DNA of 64,000 nucleotides from Streptomyces griseoincarnatus (GCA_014649575.1 BMTH01000004.1:1-64000); one strand, 5' to 3'; positions 39,804 to 49,496 are shown, counted from the stretch's first letter. Numbers and translations are program-made. Notes: generated by a model from the sequence alone, not told the origin.

Positions 39804-40580
39804 TCAGTGGTGAAGGATCTTCGACAGGAAGTCCTTGGCACGGTCGCTGCGCGGGTTGCTGAAGAACTGGTCCGGCGTCGCCTGCTCGACGATGCGGCCG
39901 TCCGCCATGAACACCACGCGGTTCGCGGCGGAACGCGCGAAGCCCATCTCGTGGGTCACGACGATCATCGTCATGCCGTCACGGGCGAGCTGCTGCATGA
40001 CTTCGAGAACCTCGTTGATCATCTCCGGGTCGAGAGCCGACGTCGGCTCGTCGAAGAGCATGACCTTGGGCTCCATCGCCAGGGCCCGCGCGATGGCGAC
40101 GCGCTGCTGCTGACCACCGGAGAGCTGTGCGGGGTACTTCTCGGCCTGTGCGGCCACGCCGACCCGGTCGAGGAGGGCACGCGCCCGCTCCTCGGCCTCC
40201 TTCTTGTCCTTCTTGCGGACCTTGACCTGTCCGAGTGTCACGTTCTCGAGCACGGTCTTGTGCGCGAAGAGGTTGAAGGACTGGAAGACCATCCCGACGT
40301 CGGCACGGAGCTTCGCGAGCGCCTTGCCCTCGTCGGGCAGGGGCTTGCCGTCGATCGTGATCGAACCGGAGTCGATCGTCTCCAGACGGTTGATGGTGCG
40401 GCACAGGGTGGACTTGCCGGACCCGGAGGGTCCGATGACCACGACGACTTCGCCACGCGCGATCGTCAGGTCGATGTCCTGGAGAACGTGCAACGCGCCG
40501 AAGTGCTTGTTGACGCTCTTCAGGACGACCAGATCGCCGGTCGCGGCCACATCTTCCTTGGCCACCGATACTTCGGTCAT
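39804..40580 (-). CDS. gluA: glutamate-type ABC transporter ATPase GluA
   Basis: 258 aa. Walker [10 protein letters not shown] (50-58), Q-loop in [11 protein letters not shown], signature [15 protein letters not shown], Walker [14 protein letters not shown] and H-loop [11 protein letters not shown]. It powers GluCD. First gene of the gluABCD operon; GGAGGACGGAG lies upstream of the start. The 281-bp divergent region towards the response regulator has no gene. Confidence 0.95.
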   Translation of the reverse strand: MTEVSVAKEDVAATGDLVVLKSVNKHFGALHVLQDIDLTIARGEVVVVIGPSGSGKSTLCRTINRLETIDSGSITIDGKPLPDEGKALAKLRADVGMVFQSFNLFAHKTVLENVTLGQVKVRKKDKKEAEERARALLDRVGVAAQAEKYPAQLSGGQQQRVAIARALAMEPKVMLFDEPTSALDPEMINEVLEVMQQLARDGMTMIVVTHEMGFARSAANRVVFMADGRIVEQATPDQFFSNPRSDRAKDFLSKILHH

Positions 40581-40861
40581 CGCTCTCAGGCTCCGTCCTC
40601 CTCGGTTTCGGAGGACAGTAGTAATCCTTCAGACCTGCGTCATTACATCTGAGGGGAATCTGAGCATCACGATCGGATAGCAATCGGACACCTGTCGTAG
40701 CACTTGTGAGCTGGAACGCGTCCGCGCGAGGCACCGGTACCGAAGCGCAACCGGAACCCTCTTGACGTGGTCGTCCCTCATCGGCGTGACTGCAAGGTGC
40801 ACCCGGCTGTGCCCATGATGGACACACCCGACAAACGGCCGATGAACCGAAGGGGGCCCTG

Positions 40862-41548
40862 GTGAGACTGCTGCTCGTCGAGGACGACAACCACGTCGCC
40901 GCGGCCCTGTCGGCCGTGCTGGCCCGCCACGGCTTCGACGTCACGCACGCGCGCAGCGGCGAGGAGGCCCTCCAGGCGCTCGTCCCCGAGAGTGACGGCT
41001 TCGGTGTCGTCCTGCTCGACCTCGGCCTGCCCGACCAGGACGGGTACGAGGTCTGCGGCAAGATACGCAAGCGCACCAGCACCCCCGTGATCATGGTGAC
41101 CGCGCGCTCCGACGTGCGCTCCCGCATCCACGGCCTCAACCTCGGCGCCGACGACTACGTCGTGAAGCCGTACGACACCGGGGAGCTGCTCGCCCGGATC
41201 CACGCCGTCAGCCGGCGCAGCGCCCAGGAGGAGGTCACCGGCTCCACGGAGACCCAGGTGCTCCTCGGCCCGGTGCGCATCGAGCTCCCGACCCGGCAGG
41301 TCAGCGTCAACGGCACGCCCGTCCAGCTCACCCGCAAGGAGTTCGACCTGCTCGCGCTGCTGGCGCAGCGGCCGGGGGTGGTCTTCCGCCGGGAGCAGAT
41401 CATCAGCGAGGTGTGGCGCACCAGCTGGGAGGGGACCGGCCGCACCCTGGAGGTGCACGTGGCCTCCCTGCGCTCCAAGCTGCGCATGCCCGCCCTGATA
41501 GAGACCGTGCGCGGCGTCGGATACCGGCTCGTCGCGCCCGCGGCGTAG
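40862..41548 (+). CDS. OmpR/PhoB-family response regulator
   Basis: 228 aa. Receiver domain with acidic pair Asp8/Asp9 and phospho-acceptor Asp53 (LLDLGLPDQDG), Thr in MVTARSD and Lys in DDYVVKPYD. The C-terminal winged helix spans about 135-225 (LTRKEFDLLALLAQRPGVVF and TLEVHVASLRSKL). GTG start with AAGGGGG upstream. The partner kinase starts 9 bp after its stop. Confidence 0.93.
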   Translation: MRLLLVEDDNHVAAALSAVLARHGFDVTHARSGEEALQALVPESDGFGVVLLDLGLPDQDGYEVCGKIRKRTSTPVIMVTARSDVRSRIHGLNLGADDYVVKPYDTGELLARIHAVSRRSAQEEVTGSTETQVLLGPVRIELPTRQVSVNGTPVQLTRKEFDLLALLAQRPGVVFRREQIISEVWRTSWEGTGRTLEVHVASLRSKLRMPALIETVRGVGYRLVAPAA

Positions 41549-41557
41549 CGGGGCCGG

Positions 41558-42988
41558 GTGCACACACGTCTGCTGCCGCTGCTCATCGTCCTGATGGCGG
41601 CCGTCCTGCTCGCCCTCGGCGTGCCCCTCGCGGTCAGCCTCGCCGGCGCCCAGCAGCAGGAGGTCGTCGTCGACCGGATCGACGACACCGCCCGTTTCGC
41701 GGCCCTCGCCCAGTTCGTCACCGAGCCGGCCGACACCTCCGGCAACGACGTCAACGAGCGCCGCGAGACCCTCAGCGCCGAGCTGCGCAGCTACTACGAG
41801 GTCTACGGCATCCGCGCCGGCGTCTTCTACCGCAACGACGCCCCCATGGCGCACGCCCCCGACTTCTTCCTGCCCCGCGCCGGCGAGGTGCGGGACGCCT
41901 TCGAGGAGGCGCTGCTCAGCCGCCGCAGCCACGACCCCGAGCAGGTGTGGCCCTGGCAGCGGAGCACCCTCGTGGTCGCCTCGCCGGTGATCCGGGACGG
42001 CGACGTCGTGGCGGTCGTGGTCACCGAGTCGCCCACCGGACAGATGCGGTCCCGCATCCTCCAGGGCTGGCTGGTCATCGCCGCGGGGGAGGCGGCCGCG
42101 ATGCTGCTGGCCGTCGGCGCGGCGCTCCGGCTCACCGGCTGGGTGCTGCGCCCGGTGCGCGTCCTCGACGCCACCACCCACGACATCGCCACCGGCAGGC
42201 TGAAGTCCCGCGTCGCGGAGGCCGGCGGACCGCCCGAGCTGCGCCGCCTCGCCCGCTCCTTCAACGAGATGGCGGACAACGTCGAGAACGTGCTGGAGCA
42301 GCAGCGCGCCTTCGTCGCCGACGCCTCCCACCAGCTGCGCAACCCGCTGTCCGCGCTGCTGCTGCGCATCGAGCTGCTCGCCCTGGAGCTGCCCGAGGAC
42401 AACGAGGAGATCGCCTCCGTGCGTGCCGAGGGCAAACGGCTGGCGCAGGTCCTCGACGACCTGCTCGACCTGGCCCTCGCCGAGCACAGCGCTCCCGACC
42501 TGAGGATCGTCGACATCGGCGCGGTGGCCGCCGAGCGGGTCGCCGCCTGGTCGCCGTCCGCCGACGCCAAGTACGTCACGCTGACCGGCGTCTGCCCCCC
42601 GACCACCGCCTGGGCGGACCCGGTGGCGCTGTCCAGCGCGCTGGACGCGGTCATCGACAACGCGGTGAAGTTCACGCCGTCCGGCGAGACGGTCGAGGTG
42701 ACCGTCGCCTCCAACGGCGACACGGCGACCGTCGTCGTCACCGACAACGGCCCCGGACTGACCGACGAGGAGCTGACCCGCGTCGGCGACCGCTTCTGGC
42801 GCAGCGGACGGCACCAGAACATCAAGGGATCGGGCCTCGGTCTGTCCATCTCCCGGGCGCTGCTCGTCGCGGGCGGCGGCTCCCTCTCCTACGAGCGGCA
42901 CGAGCCGCACGGGCTGAGGGTGACCGTGACCGTGCCGCGCAACGCCCCCGCGGGTGAGGCGGACGGTCAGGGCTTGACGGAGCGGTAG
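41558..42988 (+). CDS. membrane sensor histidine kinase
   Basis: 476 aa. Two membrane helices (about 5-28 and 170-192) enclose an extracellular sensor of about 140 residues. A HAMP domain follows, then HisKA with ADASHQLRNPLS (His258) and a HATPase with NAVKFTPSG, DNGPGL and GSGLGLSIS. The signal is unknown. Its last 22 bp overlap, on the other strand, the end of the TAXI-protein gene. Confidence 0.92.
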   Translation: MHTRLLPLLIVLMAAVLLALGVPLAVSLAGAQQQEVVVDRIDDTARFAALAQFVTEPADTSGNDVNERRETLSAELRSYYEVYGIRAGVFYRNDAPMAHAPDFFLPRAGEVRDAFEEALLSRRSHDPEQVWPWQRSTLVVASPVIRDGDVVAVVVTESPTGQMRSRILQGWLVIAAGEAAAMLLAVGAALRLTGWVLRPVRVLDATTHDIATGRLKSRVAEAGGPPELRRLARSFNEMADNVENVLEQQRAFVADASHQLRNPLSALLLRIELLALELPEDNEEIASVRAEGKRLAQVLDDLLDLALAEHSAPDLRIVDIGAVAAERVAAWSPSADAKYVTLTGVCPPTTAWADPVALSSALDAVIDNAVKFTPSGETVEVTVASNGDTATVVVTDNGPGLTDEELTRVGDRFWRSGRHQNIKGSGLGLSISRALLVAGGGSLSYERHEPHGLRVTVTVPRNAPAGEADGQGLTER

Positions 42989-43962
42989 TACCGGCGGGCG
43001 CCCTCGTGCAGCCGCAGCGGGTCGGTGTAGATGGCGGTGCGCACGTCGACGAGCTGCGCGGAGTGCACATGGGCGCCGATGCCGTCACGGCTCTTCAGCA
43101 CGACCCGGGTCAGCCACTCGGTGAGCCGGGGGTCCGCGTCCGCGCGCGTGATCAGCACGTTGGACACCGCCATGGTCGGCACGGCCGAGCCGAGCTGACT
43201 GCCCGGATAGGCCGACTCCGGGATGCTGGTCGCGCGGTAGTGGCGGGTGGCCCCGCCCTGCTCGTGCACCTTCGCGACGAGGGAGGCGTCGATCGGCACG
43301 AACCGCAGCGCGGAGTCCTCCGTGTACTTCTTCAGGCCGTCCGTGGGCAGCCCGCCCGACCAGAAGAAGGCGTCCAGGCCGTGCCCCAGACGTCCGGGCC
43401 CGGTGTCGATGCCGTCCGCGGACGGGACGATGTCCCGCTCCGGGTCGATCCCGGCCGCCCGCAGCAGCCGGTTGGCGATGAGCCGCACCCCGGACTTCGG
43501 CGGCCCTATGGCGACCCGCTTGCCCCGCAGGTCGGCGACGGTGCGGATGCCCGAGCCGGGCGCGACGGCGAGCTGCACGTAGTCGTCGTACAGGCGCGCC
43601 ACCCCGCGCAGCCCCTCGGCGCCGGTGCGGCCCTCCTGCCGGTACGTCTCCACGGCGTCGGCCGCCGCGAAGGCGAAGTCGGCCTGCCCGGTGGCGACCC
43701 GGCGGACGTTCTCCCAGGAGCCGTCGCTGGTCTCCAGCCGTACGTCCAGCTCGGGCATGTCCTTGCCGAGCGCGGTCCGCAGCAGCTCGCCGTACTTCTG
43801 GTAGACGCCGGCGCGGGTGCCGGTGCTCATCGTGATCGTCCCGCCGGGCGCTTCCTCGCGCCACGGCGCCGCCCACCACAGCAGCAGCCCGAGCACCACG
43901 AGACCGGCGGCAGCGCCCCGCAGGGCCCGCCGCCTGCCGATGCGGGACAGCACGTGGGACAT
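42967..43962 (-). CDS. TAXI-family solute-binding protein, orphan
   Basis: 331 aa. A hydrophobic N-terminal anchor (about residues 15-32) is followed by a TAXI-type binding domain (TITMSTGTRAGVYQKYGELL, QADFAFAAADAVETYRQEG, FFWSGGLPTDGLKKY). TAXI proteins normally feed TRAP transporters, but no TRAP membrane subunit is nearby. It converges with and overlaps the sensor kinase gene, so it may be a ligand-binding partner of that kinase. CAGGAT lies 7 nt before the ATG, suggesting a leaderless mRNA. Confidence 0.86.
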   Translation of the reverse strand: MSHVLSRIGRRRALRGAAAGLVVLGLLLWWAAPWREEAPGGTITMSTGTRAGVYQKYGELLRTALGKDMPELDVRLETSDGSWENVRRVATGQADFAFAAADAVETYRQEGRTGAEGLRGVARLYDDYVQLAVAPGSGIRTVADLRGKRVAIGPPKSGVRLIANRLLRAAGIDPERDIVPSADGIDTGPGRLGHGLDAFFWSGGLPTDGLKKYTEDSALRFVPIDASLVAKVHEQGGATRHYRATSIPESAYPGSQLGSAVPTMAVSNVLITRADADPRLTEWLTRVVLKSRDGIGAHVHSAQLVDVRTAIYTDPLRLHEGARRYYRSVKP

Positions 43963-44162
43963 GGCCGCGATCCTGCCAGCCCGGTGCCCCGCTGACCAGG
44001 GCGGAACTCACAGGGCAGGGTGGTGGACGGCGACCACGGCGCGGCGCCGGACGCGGGGGCGGTGCCCCGGCGGCACGGACGGGCGGGACGGCCGCAGGGC
44101 ACGCGGACCGTGAAGTGGGTGAACCCCGCGCCGAGTTGACGTGATCGCTGTAGCCTCCACCG

Positions 44163-44756
44163 ATGACGTCCTCCACCGAGTCCGCGCCGACGCCGTCCGC
44201 CTCCGACGCCGAGTGCCTCGCGCTCACCCGGCAGCTGCGGCGCCGGGGCACCGTCGTGCTGTCCGTGTTCGCGCTGGCCTGGGCCTTCGCGGGCGCCTCC
44301 GGCACCGGACCGGCGACGGACGTGGTGCCGGTGGCCGTCGAGGCGGCGGCGCTCGTGATCACGGCGGTCGTGCTGTACCTCGGTCTCCGCAAGGACGCCC
44401 GGCCCTCGCCCCGGACGGTGGACCTGCCCCCGAACTGGGCCCGCGGGGTGGGCATGGTGAACGGCGTCGAGCTGCTGGCCGTCGTCGCCGTGATCGCCGC
44501 GGCCAACGCCTCCGGACGCCCTGCGTACATCCCGGTCGGCATCGCGCTCGTCGTGGGCCTGCACTTCTTCCCGCTCGCCCGGCTCTACGACCAGTGGCAG
44601 TACCGGTGGACCGGCGCCCTGATGACGGCGGTGGCGGTCGTCGGCGCCGTGCTGGCCCTGGCCGGTCCGTCCGCCGGGACCGTACGGGCCGTGGTGGGTC
44701 TGGCCTGCGCGGCGGTCCTCTGGGGCTCCGCCTGCCACCTGGCCGTACGCGGCTGA
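44163..44756 (+). CDS. conserved membrane protein of unknown function
   Basis: 197 aa with about six hydrophobic helices, after a Ser/Thr-rich N-terminus and a basic LTRQLRRRG. I do not recognise the domain; a membrane protein at this place upstream of miaB is also found in mycobacteria, which suggests a conserved but unnamed family. TAGCCT lies 6 nt before the ATG and there is no binding site. The next gene, miaB, starts 72 bp later. Confidence 0.72.
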   Translation: MTSSTESAPTPSASDAECLALTRQLRRRGTVVLSVFALAWAFAGASGTGPATDVVPVAVEAAALVITAVVLYLGLRKDARPSPRTVDLPPNWARGVGMVNGVELLAVVAVIAAANASGRPAYIPVGIALVVGLHFFPLARLYDQWQYRWTGALMTAVAVVGAVLALAGPSAGTVRAVVGLACAAVLWGSACHLAVRG

Positions 44757-44828
44757 GCCACCTGGCCGTACCGGGCGGAGGGGGAACACCGGGCGGAACC
44801 GCTCCGGGAAACGCCTACCCTTGTTGCC

Positions 44829-46355
44829 ATGACCAGCAGCAGTGACCGGAGCCCCGCCGTGGACGTTCTCTCGACCAGGACCTACGAGATTCGCACCTAC
44901 GGGTGTCAGATGAACGTCCACGACTCCGAGCGCCTCGCCGGGCTGCTGGAGGACGCAGGGTACGTCCGCGCCTCCGAGGACTCCGACGGCGAGGCCGACG
45001 TCGTCGTGTTCAACACCTGCGCCGTGCGCGAGAACGCCGACAACAAGCTGTACGGCAACCTGGGCCATCTCGCCCCGAAGAAGGCGAGCCGCCCGGGCAT
45101 GCAGATCGCGGTCGGCGGCTGCCTCGCGCAGAAGGACCGCGACACCATCGTCAAGCGCGCCCCCTGGGTGGACGTCGTCTTCGGCACGCACAACATCGGC
45201 AAGCTGCCGGTGCTCCTGGAGCGCGCCCGCGTCCAGGAGGAGGCGCAGGTCGAGATCGCCGAGTCGCTGGAGGCGTTCCCCTCCACGCTGCCCACCCGCC
45301 GCGAGAGCGCCTACGCGGCCTGGGTGTCGATCTCCGTCGGCTGCAACAACACCTGCACCTTCTGCATCGTCCCCGCCCTGCGCGGCAAGGAGAAGGACCG
45401 CCGCCCCGGCGACATCCTCGCCGAAATCGAGGCGCTGGTCGCCGAGGGCGTCTCCGAGGTCACCCTGCTCGGCCAGAACGTCAACGCCTACGGCTCCGAC
45501 ATCGGCGACCGCGAGGCGTTCAGCAAGCTGCTGCGCGCCTGCGGGACGATCGACGGCCTGGAGCGGGTCCGCTTCACCTCCCCGCACCCCCGTGACTTCA
45601 CCGACGACGTCATCGCCGCCATGGCCGAGACGCCCAACGTGATGCCGCAGCTCCACATGCCGCTCCAGTCCGGATCCGACCCGGTCCTCAAGGCCATGCG
45701 CCGCTCCTACCGCCAGGAGCGCTTCCTCGGGATCATCGAGAAGGTCCGCGCCGCGATCCCGCACGCGGCGATCAGCACCGACATCATCGTGGGCTTCCCC
45801 GGCGAGACCGAGGAGGACTTCCAGCAGACGCTGCACGTCGTCCGCGAGGCCCGCTTCGCCCAGGCGTTCACCTTCCAGTACTCCAAGCGCCCCGGCACCC
45901 CGGCGGCCGACATGGACGGGCAGATCCCCAAGAAGGTCGTCCAGGAGCGGTACGAGCGTCTTGTCGCCCTCCAGGAGGAGATCTCCTGGGAGGAGAACAA
46001 GAAGCAGGTCGGCCGCACCCTGGAGCTGATGGTCGCCGAGGGCGAGGGCCGCAAGGACGACACCACCCACCGCCTCTCCGGCCGCGCCCCCGACAGCCGC
46101 CTGGTGCACTTCACCAAGCCCGGCCAGGAGGTCCGCCCCGGTGACGTCGTCACCGTCGAGGTGACCTACGCGGCCCCGCACCACCTCCTCGCCGAGGGCC
46201 CCGTCCTCGACGTCCGCCGCACCCGCGCGGGCGACGCCTGGGAGAAGCGCACCGCGGAGAAGGCGGCCAAGCCCGCGGGCGTGCTGCTCGGCCTGCCCAA
46301 GGTGGGCGTGCCCGAGCCGCTCCCGGCGGTCACCGGCGGCTGTGCCGTCGACTGA
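44829..46355 (+). CDS. miaB: tRNA-2-methylthio-N6-dimethylallyladenosine synthase MiaB
   Basis: 508 aa. UPF0004 cysteines in [23 protein letters not shown] and VGGCLAQKD; radical SAM CxxxCxxC in [21 protein letters not shown]-terminal TRAM domain, then a 40-residue tail. It methylthiolates A37 of tRNAs that read U-initial codons, after MiaA has added the isoprenoid. Its paralogue RimO lies 30 kb upstream. TACCCT lies 7 nt before the ATG with no binding site, so the transcript may be leaderless. Confidence 0.97.
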   Translation: MTSSSDRSPAVDVLSTRTYEIRTYGCQMNVHDSERLAGLLEDAGYVRASEDSDGEADVVVFNTCAVRENADNKLYGNLGHLAPKKASRPGMQIAVGGCLAQKDRDTIVKRAPWVDVVFGTHNIGKLPVLLERARVQEEAQVEIAESLEAFPSTLPTRRESAYAAWVSISVGCNNTCTFCIVPALRGKEKDRRPGDILAEIEALVAEGVSEVTLLGQNVNAYGSDIGDREAFSKLLRACGTIDGLERVRFTSPHPRDFTDDVIAAMAETPNVMPQLHMPLQSGSDPVLKAMRRSYRQERFLGIIEKVRAAIPHAAISTDIIVGFPGETEEDFQQTLHVVREARFAQAFTFQYSKRPGTPAADMDGQIPKKVVQERYERLVALQEEISWEENKKQVGRTLELMVAEGEGRKDDTTHRLSGRAPDSRLVHFTKPGQEVRPGDVVTVEVTYAAPHHLLAEGPVLDVRRTRAGDAWEKRTAEKAAKPAGVLLGLPKVGVPEPLPAVTGGCAVD

Positions 46356-46367
46356 CCCCGCTGCCTG

Positions 46368-46391
46368 GGACCCGCCCCGACGGGCGGGTCC
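46368..46391. terminator. terminator after miaB
   Basis: A perfect 10-bp stem (46368-46377 with 46382-46391), loop CGAC, 12 bp past the miaB stop. Confidence 0.68.
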
Positions 46392-46416
46392 GTACGGCCG
46401 CAGTAGGCTGCTGATC

Positions 46417-47130
46417 ATGCTTGTCGCCGCCGCAGCCTGCCCCTGCCCGCCGCTGCTCGTGCCCGAGGTGGCGGCCGGCGCCGCCTCGGAGCTGGACGCC
46501 GCTCGTGCCGCCTGCACGGACGCGCTCGGCGTGCTCGCCGCCGCCCGCCCCGACCTGCTGGTCGTCGTGGGCCCGGACGACGGCGCCGGGGCGCGCGAGT
46601 ACCCCGCGGGGACCCCGGGCTCCTTCCACGGCTTCGGCGTCGACCTGGACGTACGGCTGGGGGAGGGCGACGGCGTGACCGGCGGGGAACTGCCGTACGG
46701 ACTCGCCGTGGGCGCGTGGCTGCTGGGGCGGACCGGGTGGGCCGACGCCCCTGTCGAGGGGCGGGGCGTGGGGGAGTCCCTCGCACCGGACACGTGCCTC
46801 GCGGAGGGACGCCGGCTGGCGGGCCGGGCCGACCGCGTGGCGCTGCTGGTGATGGGCGACGCCAGTGCCTGCCGCACCCTGAAGGCACCCGGCTACCTCG
46901 ACGAACGCGCGGCGCCCTACGACGCGCAGATCGCCCGCGCGCTCGGCTCGGCCGACATCGCCGCGCTGCGCGCGCTGGACGCCGGGACCGCACGCGAGCT
47001 CAAGGTGTCAGGCCGTGCGCCCTGGCAGGTGCTCGCCGGAGCGGCCGAGGGCGGCGCCGACCTGTCCGGCGCGCTGCTCCACGAGGACGCCCCGTACGGC
47101 GTGGGGTACGTGGTCGCCACCTGGTCGTAG
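46417..47130 (+). CDS. class III extradiol dioxygenase-like protein, metal site altered
   Basis: 237 aa. The fold-type signature LLVPEVAAGAASELD near the N-terminus resembles LigB/Memo-like proteins, where it normally follows Pro-His-Pro-Pro; here it reads CPCPPLLVPE, so the expected metal-binding His is absent. The C-terminal half ends HEDAPYGVGYVVATW. A homologous gene sits between miaB and miaA in mycobacteria. Function unknown; catalysis is unlikely without the His. TAGGCT lies 7 nt before the ATG. Confidence 0.68.
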   Translation: MLVAAAACPCPPLLVPEVAAGAASELDAARAACTDALGVLAAARPDLLVVVGPDDGAGAREYPAGTPGSFHGFGVDLDVRLGEGDGVTGGELPYGLAVGAWLLGRTGWADAPVEGRGVGESLAPDTCLAEGRRLAGRADRVALLVMGDASACRTLKAPGYLDERAAPYDAQIARALGSADIAALRALDAGTARELKVSGRAPWQVLAGAAEGGADLSGALLHEDAPYGVGYVVATWS

Positions 47131-47144
47131 GCGGGCGGACGGCA

Positions 47145-47193
47145 ACGAACGGCGGACGGCCGGGGCGTGATGCCCCGGCCGTCCGCCGTTCGT
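47145..47193. terminator. bidirectional terminator
   Basis: A perfect 22-bp stem (47145-47166 with 47172-47193) with loop GTGAT. It lies 14 bp past the dioxygenase-like gene and 5 bp before the end of the converging antitoxin-like gene, so it serves both. Confidence 0.88.
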
Positions 47194-47198
47194 GCCGC

Positions 47199-47468
47199 TC
47201 AGGAGGCGGGCGGAGGCCCGGCCGGCGGCGTGGTGCCGCCCGCGTCCGGACCGGGATCGTTCTTGTGGGTGAAGCGGTCCACGGCCTCCTTGGCCTTTCC
47301 CGTACCCGACTGGATCCTGTCGCTGTACTTGCCCTTGGTTCCCCGGTCGACGGTGTGCGCCGCCTTCTCCAGGCCGTGCTGGATCTTGTCCTCGTGCTGC
47401 TGCGCGAGGCCGGAGACCTTGTCCTTGGCAGGGCCGAGCTTGGCCTTCAGATTGTCCAGGAGACCCAT
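47199..47468 (-). CDS. Rv0909-type antitoxin-like small protein
   Basis: 89 aa. It starts MGLLDNLKAKLGPAKDKVSG and continues with KGKYSDRIQSGTGKAKEAVD, the pattern of the actinobacterial MT0933/Rv0909 antitoxin family, followed by a Gly/Pro-rich tail. In mycobacteria the partner toxin is an SRPBCC-fold protein; none is adjacent here. It may have another role or act on a distant toxin. It follows the next acidic-protein gene by 23 bp on the same strand. Confidence 0.72.
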   Translation of the reverse strand: MGLLDNLKAKLGPAKDKVSGLAQQHEDKIQHGLEKAAHTVDRGTKGKYSDRIQSGTGKAKEAVDRFTHKNDPGPDAGGTTPPAGPPPAS

Positions 47469-47491
47469 GATGTACCTTTCCTCGCGGCACG

Positions 47492-47764
47492 CTACGTGCG
47501 GGCGCCCTCGCCGGCCTCGGTGTCGGCGGCCTTGCCGGACTGCTGCTTCGGGATGTCGACGCTCTCCGTGACGCCGGCCTCGTCGGACCCCTTCACCGGG
47601 GCCTCGGAGGCGGCCTCCGCTTCGTCGGCCGCGGCCTCGGCCCCAGGCGTCGCCGCCGTGTCGTCCGTACCGGCTCCGGTCTTCTCCCCGTCGGTCCGGG
47701 TCTCGGCCGCCGCTGTCTCTCCCGTGGTCTTCGACCTCCGAAAAAGTCGTGCAAAAACGCCCAT
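47492..47764 (-). CDS. acidic Ala/Glu-rich small protein
   Basis: 90 aa. It starts MGVFARLFRRSK, a short basic amphipathic segment, followed by about 75 residues rich in Ala, Glu, Thr and Asp with no fold signature, so probably disordered. The basic start could bind membranes or nucleic acid. Streptomyces genomes often label such proteins as gliding motility proteins without support. GGAG lies 5 nt before the ATG; a GTG 6 nt earlier is also possible. Probably co-transcribed with the antitoxin-like gene. Confidence 0.65.
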   Translation of the reverse strand: MGVFARLFRRSKTTGETAAAETRTDGEKTGAGTDDTAATPGAEAAADEAEAASEAPVKGSDEAGVTESVDIPKQQSGKAADTEAGEGART

Positions 47765-47945
47765 ATCCACTCCATACGTTACTCGTGCGGGCGAGATTCC
47801 GCGTAGCCCGGTGTGTCCATCCGTGTGAGCCGGGCGAGCGCCGCCGCGATCCGGCGGCAGGAACCTCGAACGGGCAACGACCCGGCGGACCCCACGTCAC
47901 GTAACCCGATCGAGAGCGGTCCGTGAGGTTTGGGAGACTGGATCG

Positions 47946-48884
47946 GTGAGCAGCGCACCCCACGCCCCCCGCGTCATCGCCGTCGTCGGTCCCACCGCGG
48001 CCGGAAAATCCGATCTGGGCGTTTTCCTCGCCCAGCGGCTGGGGGGCGAGGTCGTCAACGCCGACTCCATGCAGCTCTACCGGGGGATGGACATCGGCAC
48101 CGCCAAGCTGACGCCCGAGGAGCGCGGCGGCGTCCCGCACCACCTGCTCGACGTCTGGGACGTCACCGAGACCGCCTCCGTCGCCGAGTACCAGCGGATG
48201 GCCCGGGGGCGGATCGACGCGCTGCTCGCCGAAGGACGCTGGCCGATCCTGGTCGGCGGCTCCGGCCTGTACGTCCGTGGCGCGGTCGACAACCTGGAGT
48301 TCCCCGGCACCGATCCGGAGGTCCGGGCGCGTCTGGAGGATGAGCTGGTGCTGCGCGGCCCGGGCGCGCTGCACGCCCGGCTCGCCGCGGCCGACCCCGA
48401 CGCGGCCCGCGCGATCCTGCCGAGCAACGGCCGCCGCATCGTCCGCGCCCTGGAGGTCATCGAGATCACCGGGCGGCCCTTCACCGCCAACCTCCCCGGC
48501 CACGACTCGGTCTACGACACGCTCCAGATCGGCGTCGACGTGGCACGCCCCGAACTGGACGAGCGGATCGCCCGCCGGGTCGACCGGATGTGGGAGACCG
48601 GGCTCGTCGAAGAAGTACGCGCACTCGAGGCGCAGGGGTTGCGCGAGGGGCGTACGGCGTCGCGCGCCCTCGGCTACCAGCAGGTGCTCGCCGCACTCTC
48701 CGGCGAGTGCACCCTGGAGGAGGCACGGGCCGAGACCGTCCGTGCCACCAAGCGCTTCGCGCGCCGTCAGGATTCATGGTTCAGGCGCGATCCGCGGGTG
48801 CACTGGTTGAGTGGGGCCGCGGCGGACCTCGGGGAACTTCCGCAGCTGGCGATGGCGTTGGTCGAACGACCGGTTACAGCCTGA
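47946..48884 (+). CDS. miaA: tRNA dimethylallyltransferase MiaA
   Basis: 312 aa. Walker A GPTAAGKS at 15-22, NADSMQLYRGMDIGTAKLT, VGGSGLYVRG and a C-terminal REGRTASRALGYQQVL. It transfers dimethylallyl to N6 of A37, the substrate for MiaB. GTG start with GAGACT 6 nt upstream and no binding site. Confidence 0.97.
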   Translation: MSSAPHAPRVIAVVGPTAAGKSDLGVFLAQRLGGEVVNADSMQLYRGMDIGTAKLTPEERGGVPHHLLDVWDVTETASVAEYQRMARGRIDALLAEGRWPILVGGSGLYVRGAVDNLEFPGTDPEVRARLEDELVLRGPGALHARLAAADPDAARAILPSNGRRIVRALEVIEITGRPFTANLPGHDSVYDTLQIGVDVARPELDERIARRVDRMWETGLVEEVRALEAQGLREGRTASRALGYQQVLAALSGECTLEEARAETVRATKRFARRQDSWFRRDPRVHWLSGAAADLGELPQLAMALVERPVTA

Positions 48885-48992
48885 TCACGTCCTGGCATCG
48901 GGACGCCCAGGCCGTCATCCGGGCCTGTGGCGCCGTGCCATCATCAAGCTTCGATCGACCAGTGGAGTCCTAAGTTGGGAGGGCGCGTGGCG

Positions 48993-49496
48993 ATGGAGGC
49001 CGGCCCTCGCGACACCGCACACAGCACCGATCACCTCACCACCGAGCGGGATGCCCCGGACCCGGAGTCGGGGAGTCTCAGCCCCGACGGGCCCGAGGAG
49101 ACGCAGGGCGGTGTGACCGACGACGGTCCCGAGCCGGAGGAGATGTTCACCGGCGGGGACGAGGTCGAGGTCGAGCTGCGCCCGCAGCGCCGGCTGCGTG
49201 TCTGGCAGCTCGCCCCTATCGTCGGCCTCGGCGCGCTCGGCTCCCTGATGTTCGCCTTCCCGCTCGCCTTCGACTTCGGCGACAGCGGCGCGGTGATCGC
49301 CATGCTGGGCCTGCTGATCTGCTCCTGCGCGGCCGGCTGGGGCATGATGGCCGCCCGCAGGGTCGGCTACACCTGGCCGGGCCTGACCGCACGCGGCTCG
49401 GACCGCAAGTCCGACTGGCGCGTGGTGGCCGCGTACGCGGTGATGGTCGCGGCGGTGGTGGCCCTCGCGGTCTGGCGAGTGGCCCGCCTGCGCTGA
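48993..49496 (+). CDS. membrane protein of unknown function
   Basis: 167 aa. The first 70 residues are acidic and disordered (DPESGSLSPDGPEETQGG), followed by three membrane helices (about 75-100, 105-125 and 145-162). I do not recognise a family. GGGAGGG lies 9 nt before the ATG at 48993; a GTG at 48987 is an alternative. It sits between miaA and dapF. Confidence 0.68.
   Translation: MEAGPRDTAHSTDHLTTERDAPDPESGSLSPDGPEETQGGVTDDGPEPEEMFTGGDEVEVELRPQRRLRVWQLAPIVGLGALGSLMFAFPLAFDFGDSGAVIAMLGLLICSCAAGWGMMAARRVGYTWPGLTARGSDRKSDWRVVAAYAVMVAAVVALAVWRVARLR

Noticed and set aside
35322..40580. Natural-product gene cluster around the monooxygenase
   Set aside because: Neighbours are TerC and an amino acid transporter; no synthase or other tailoring gene is present.
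44136..44156. TTGACG and TAGCCT as a full promoter of the gene at 44163
   Set aside because: The spacer is only 9 bp. The -10 element was kept alone as a leaderless signal.
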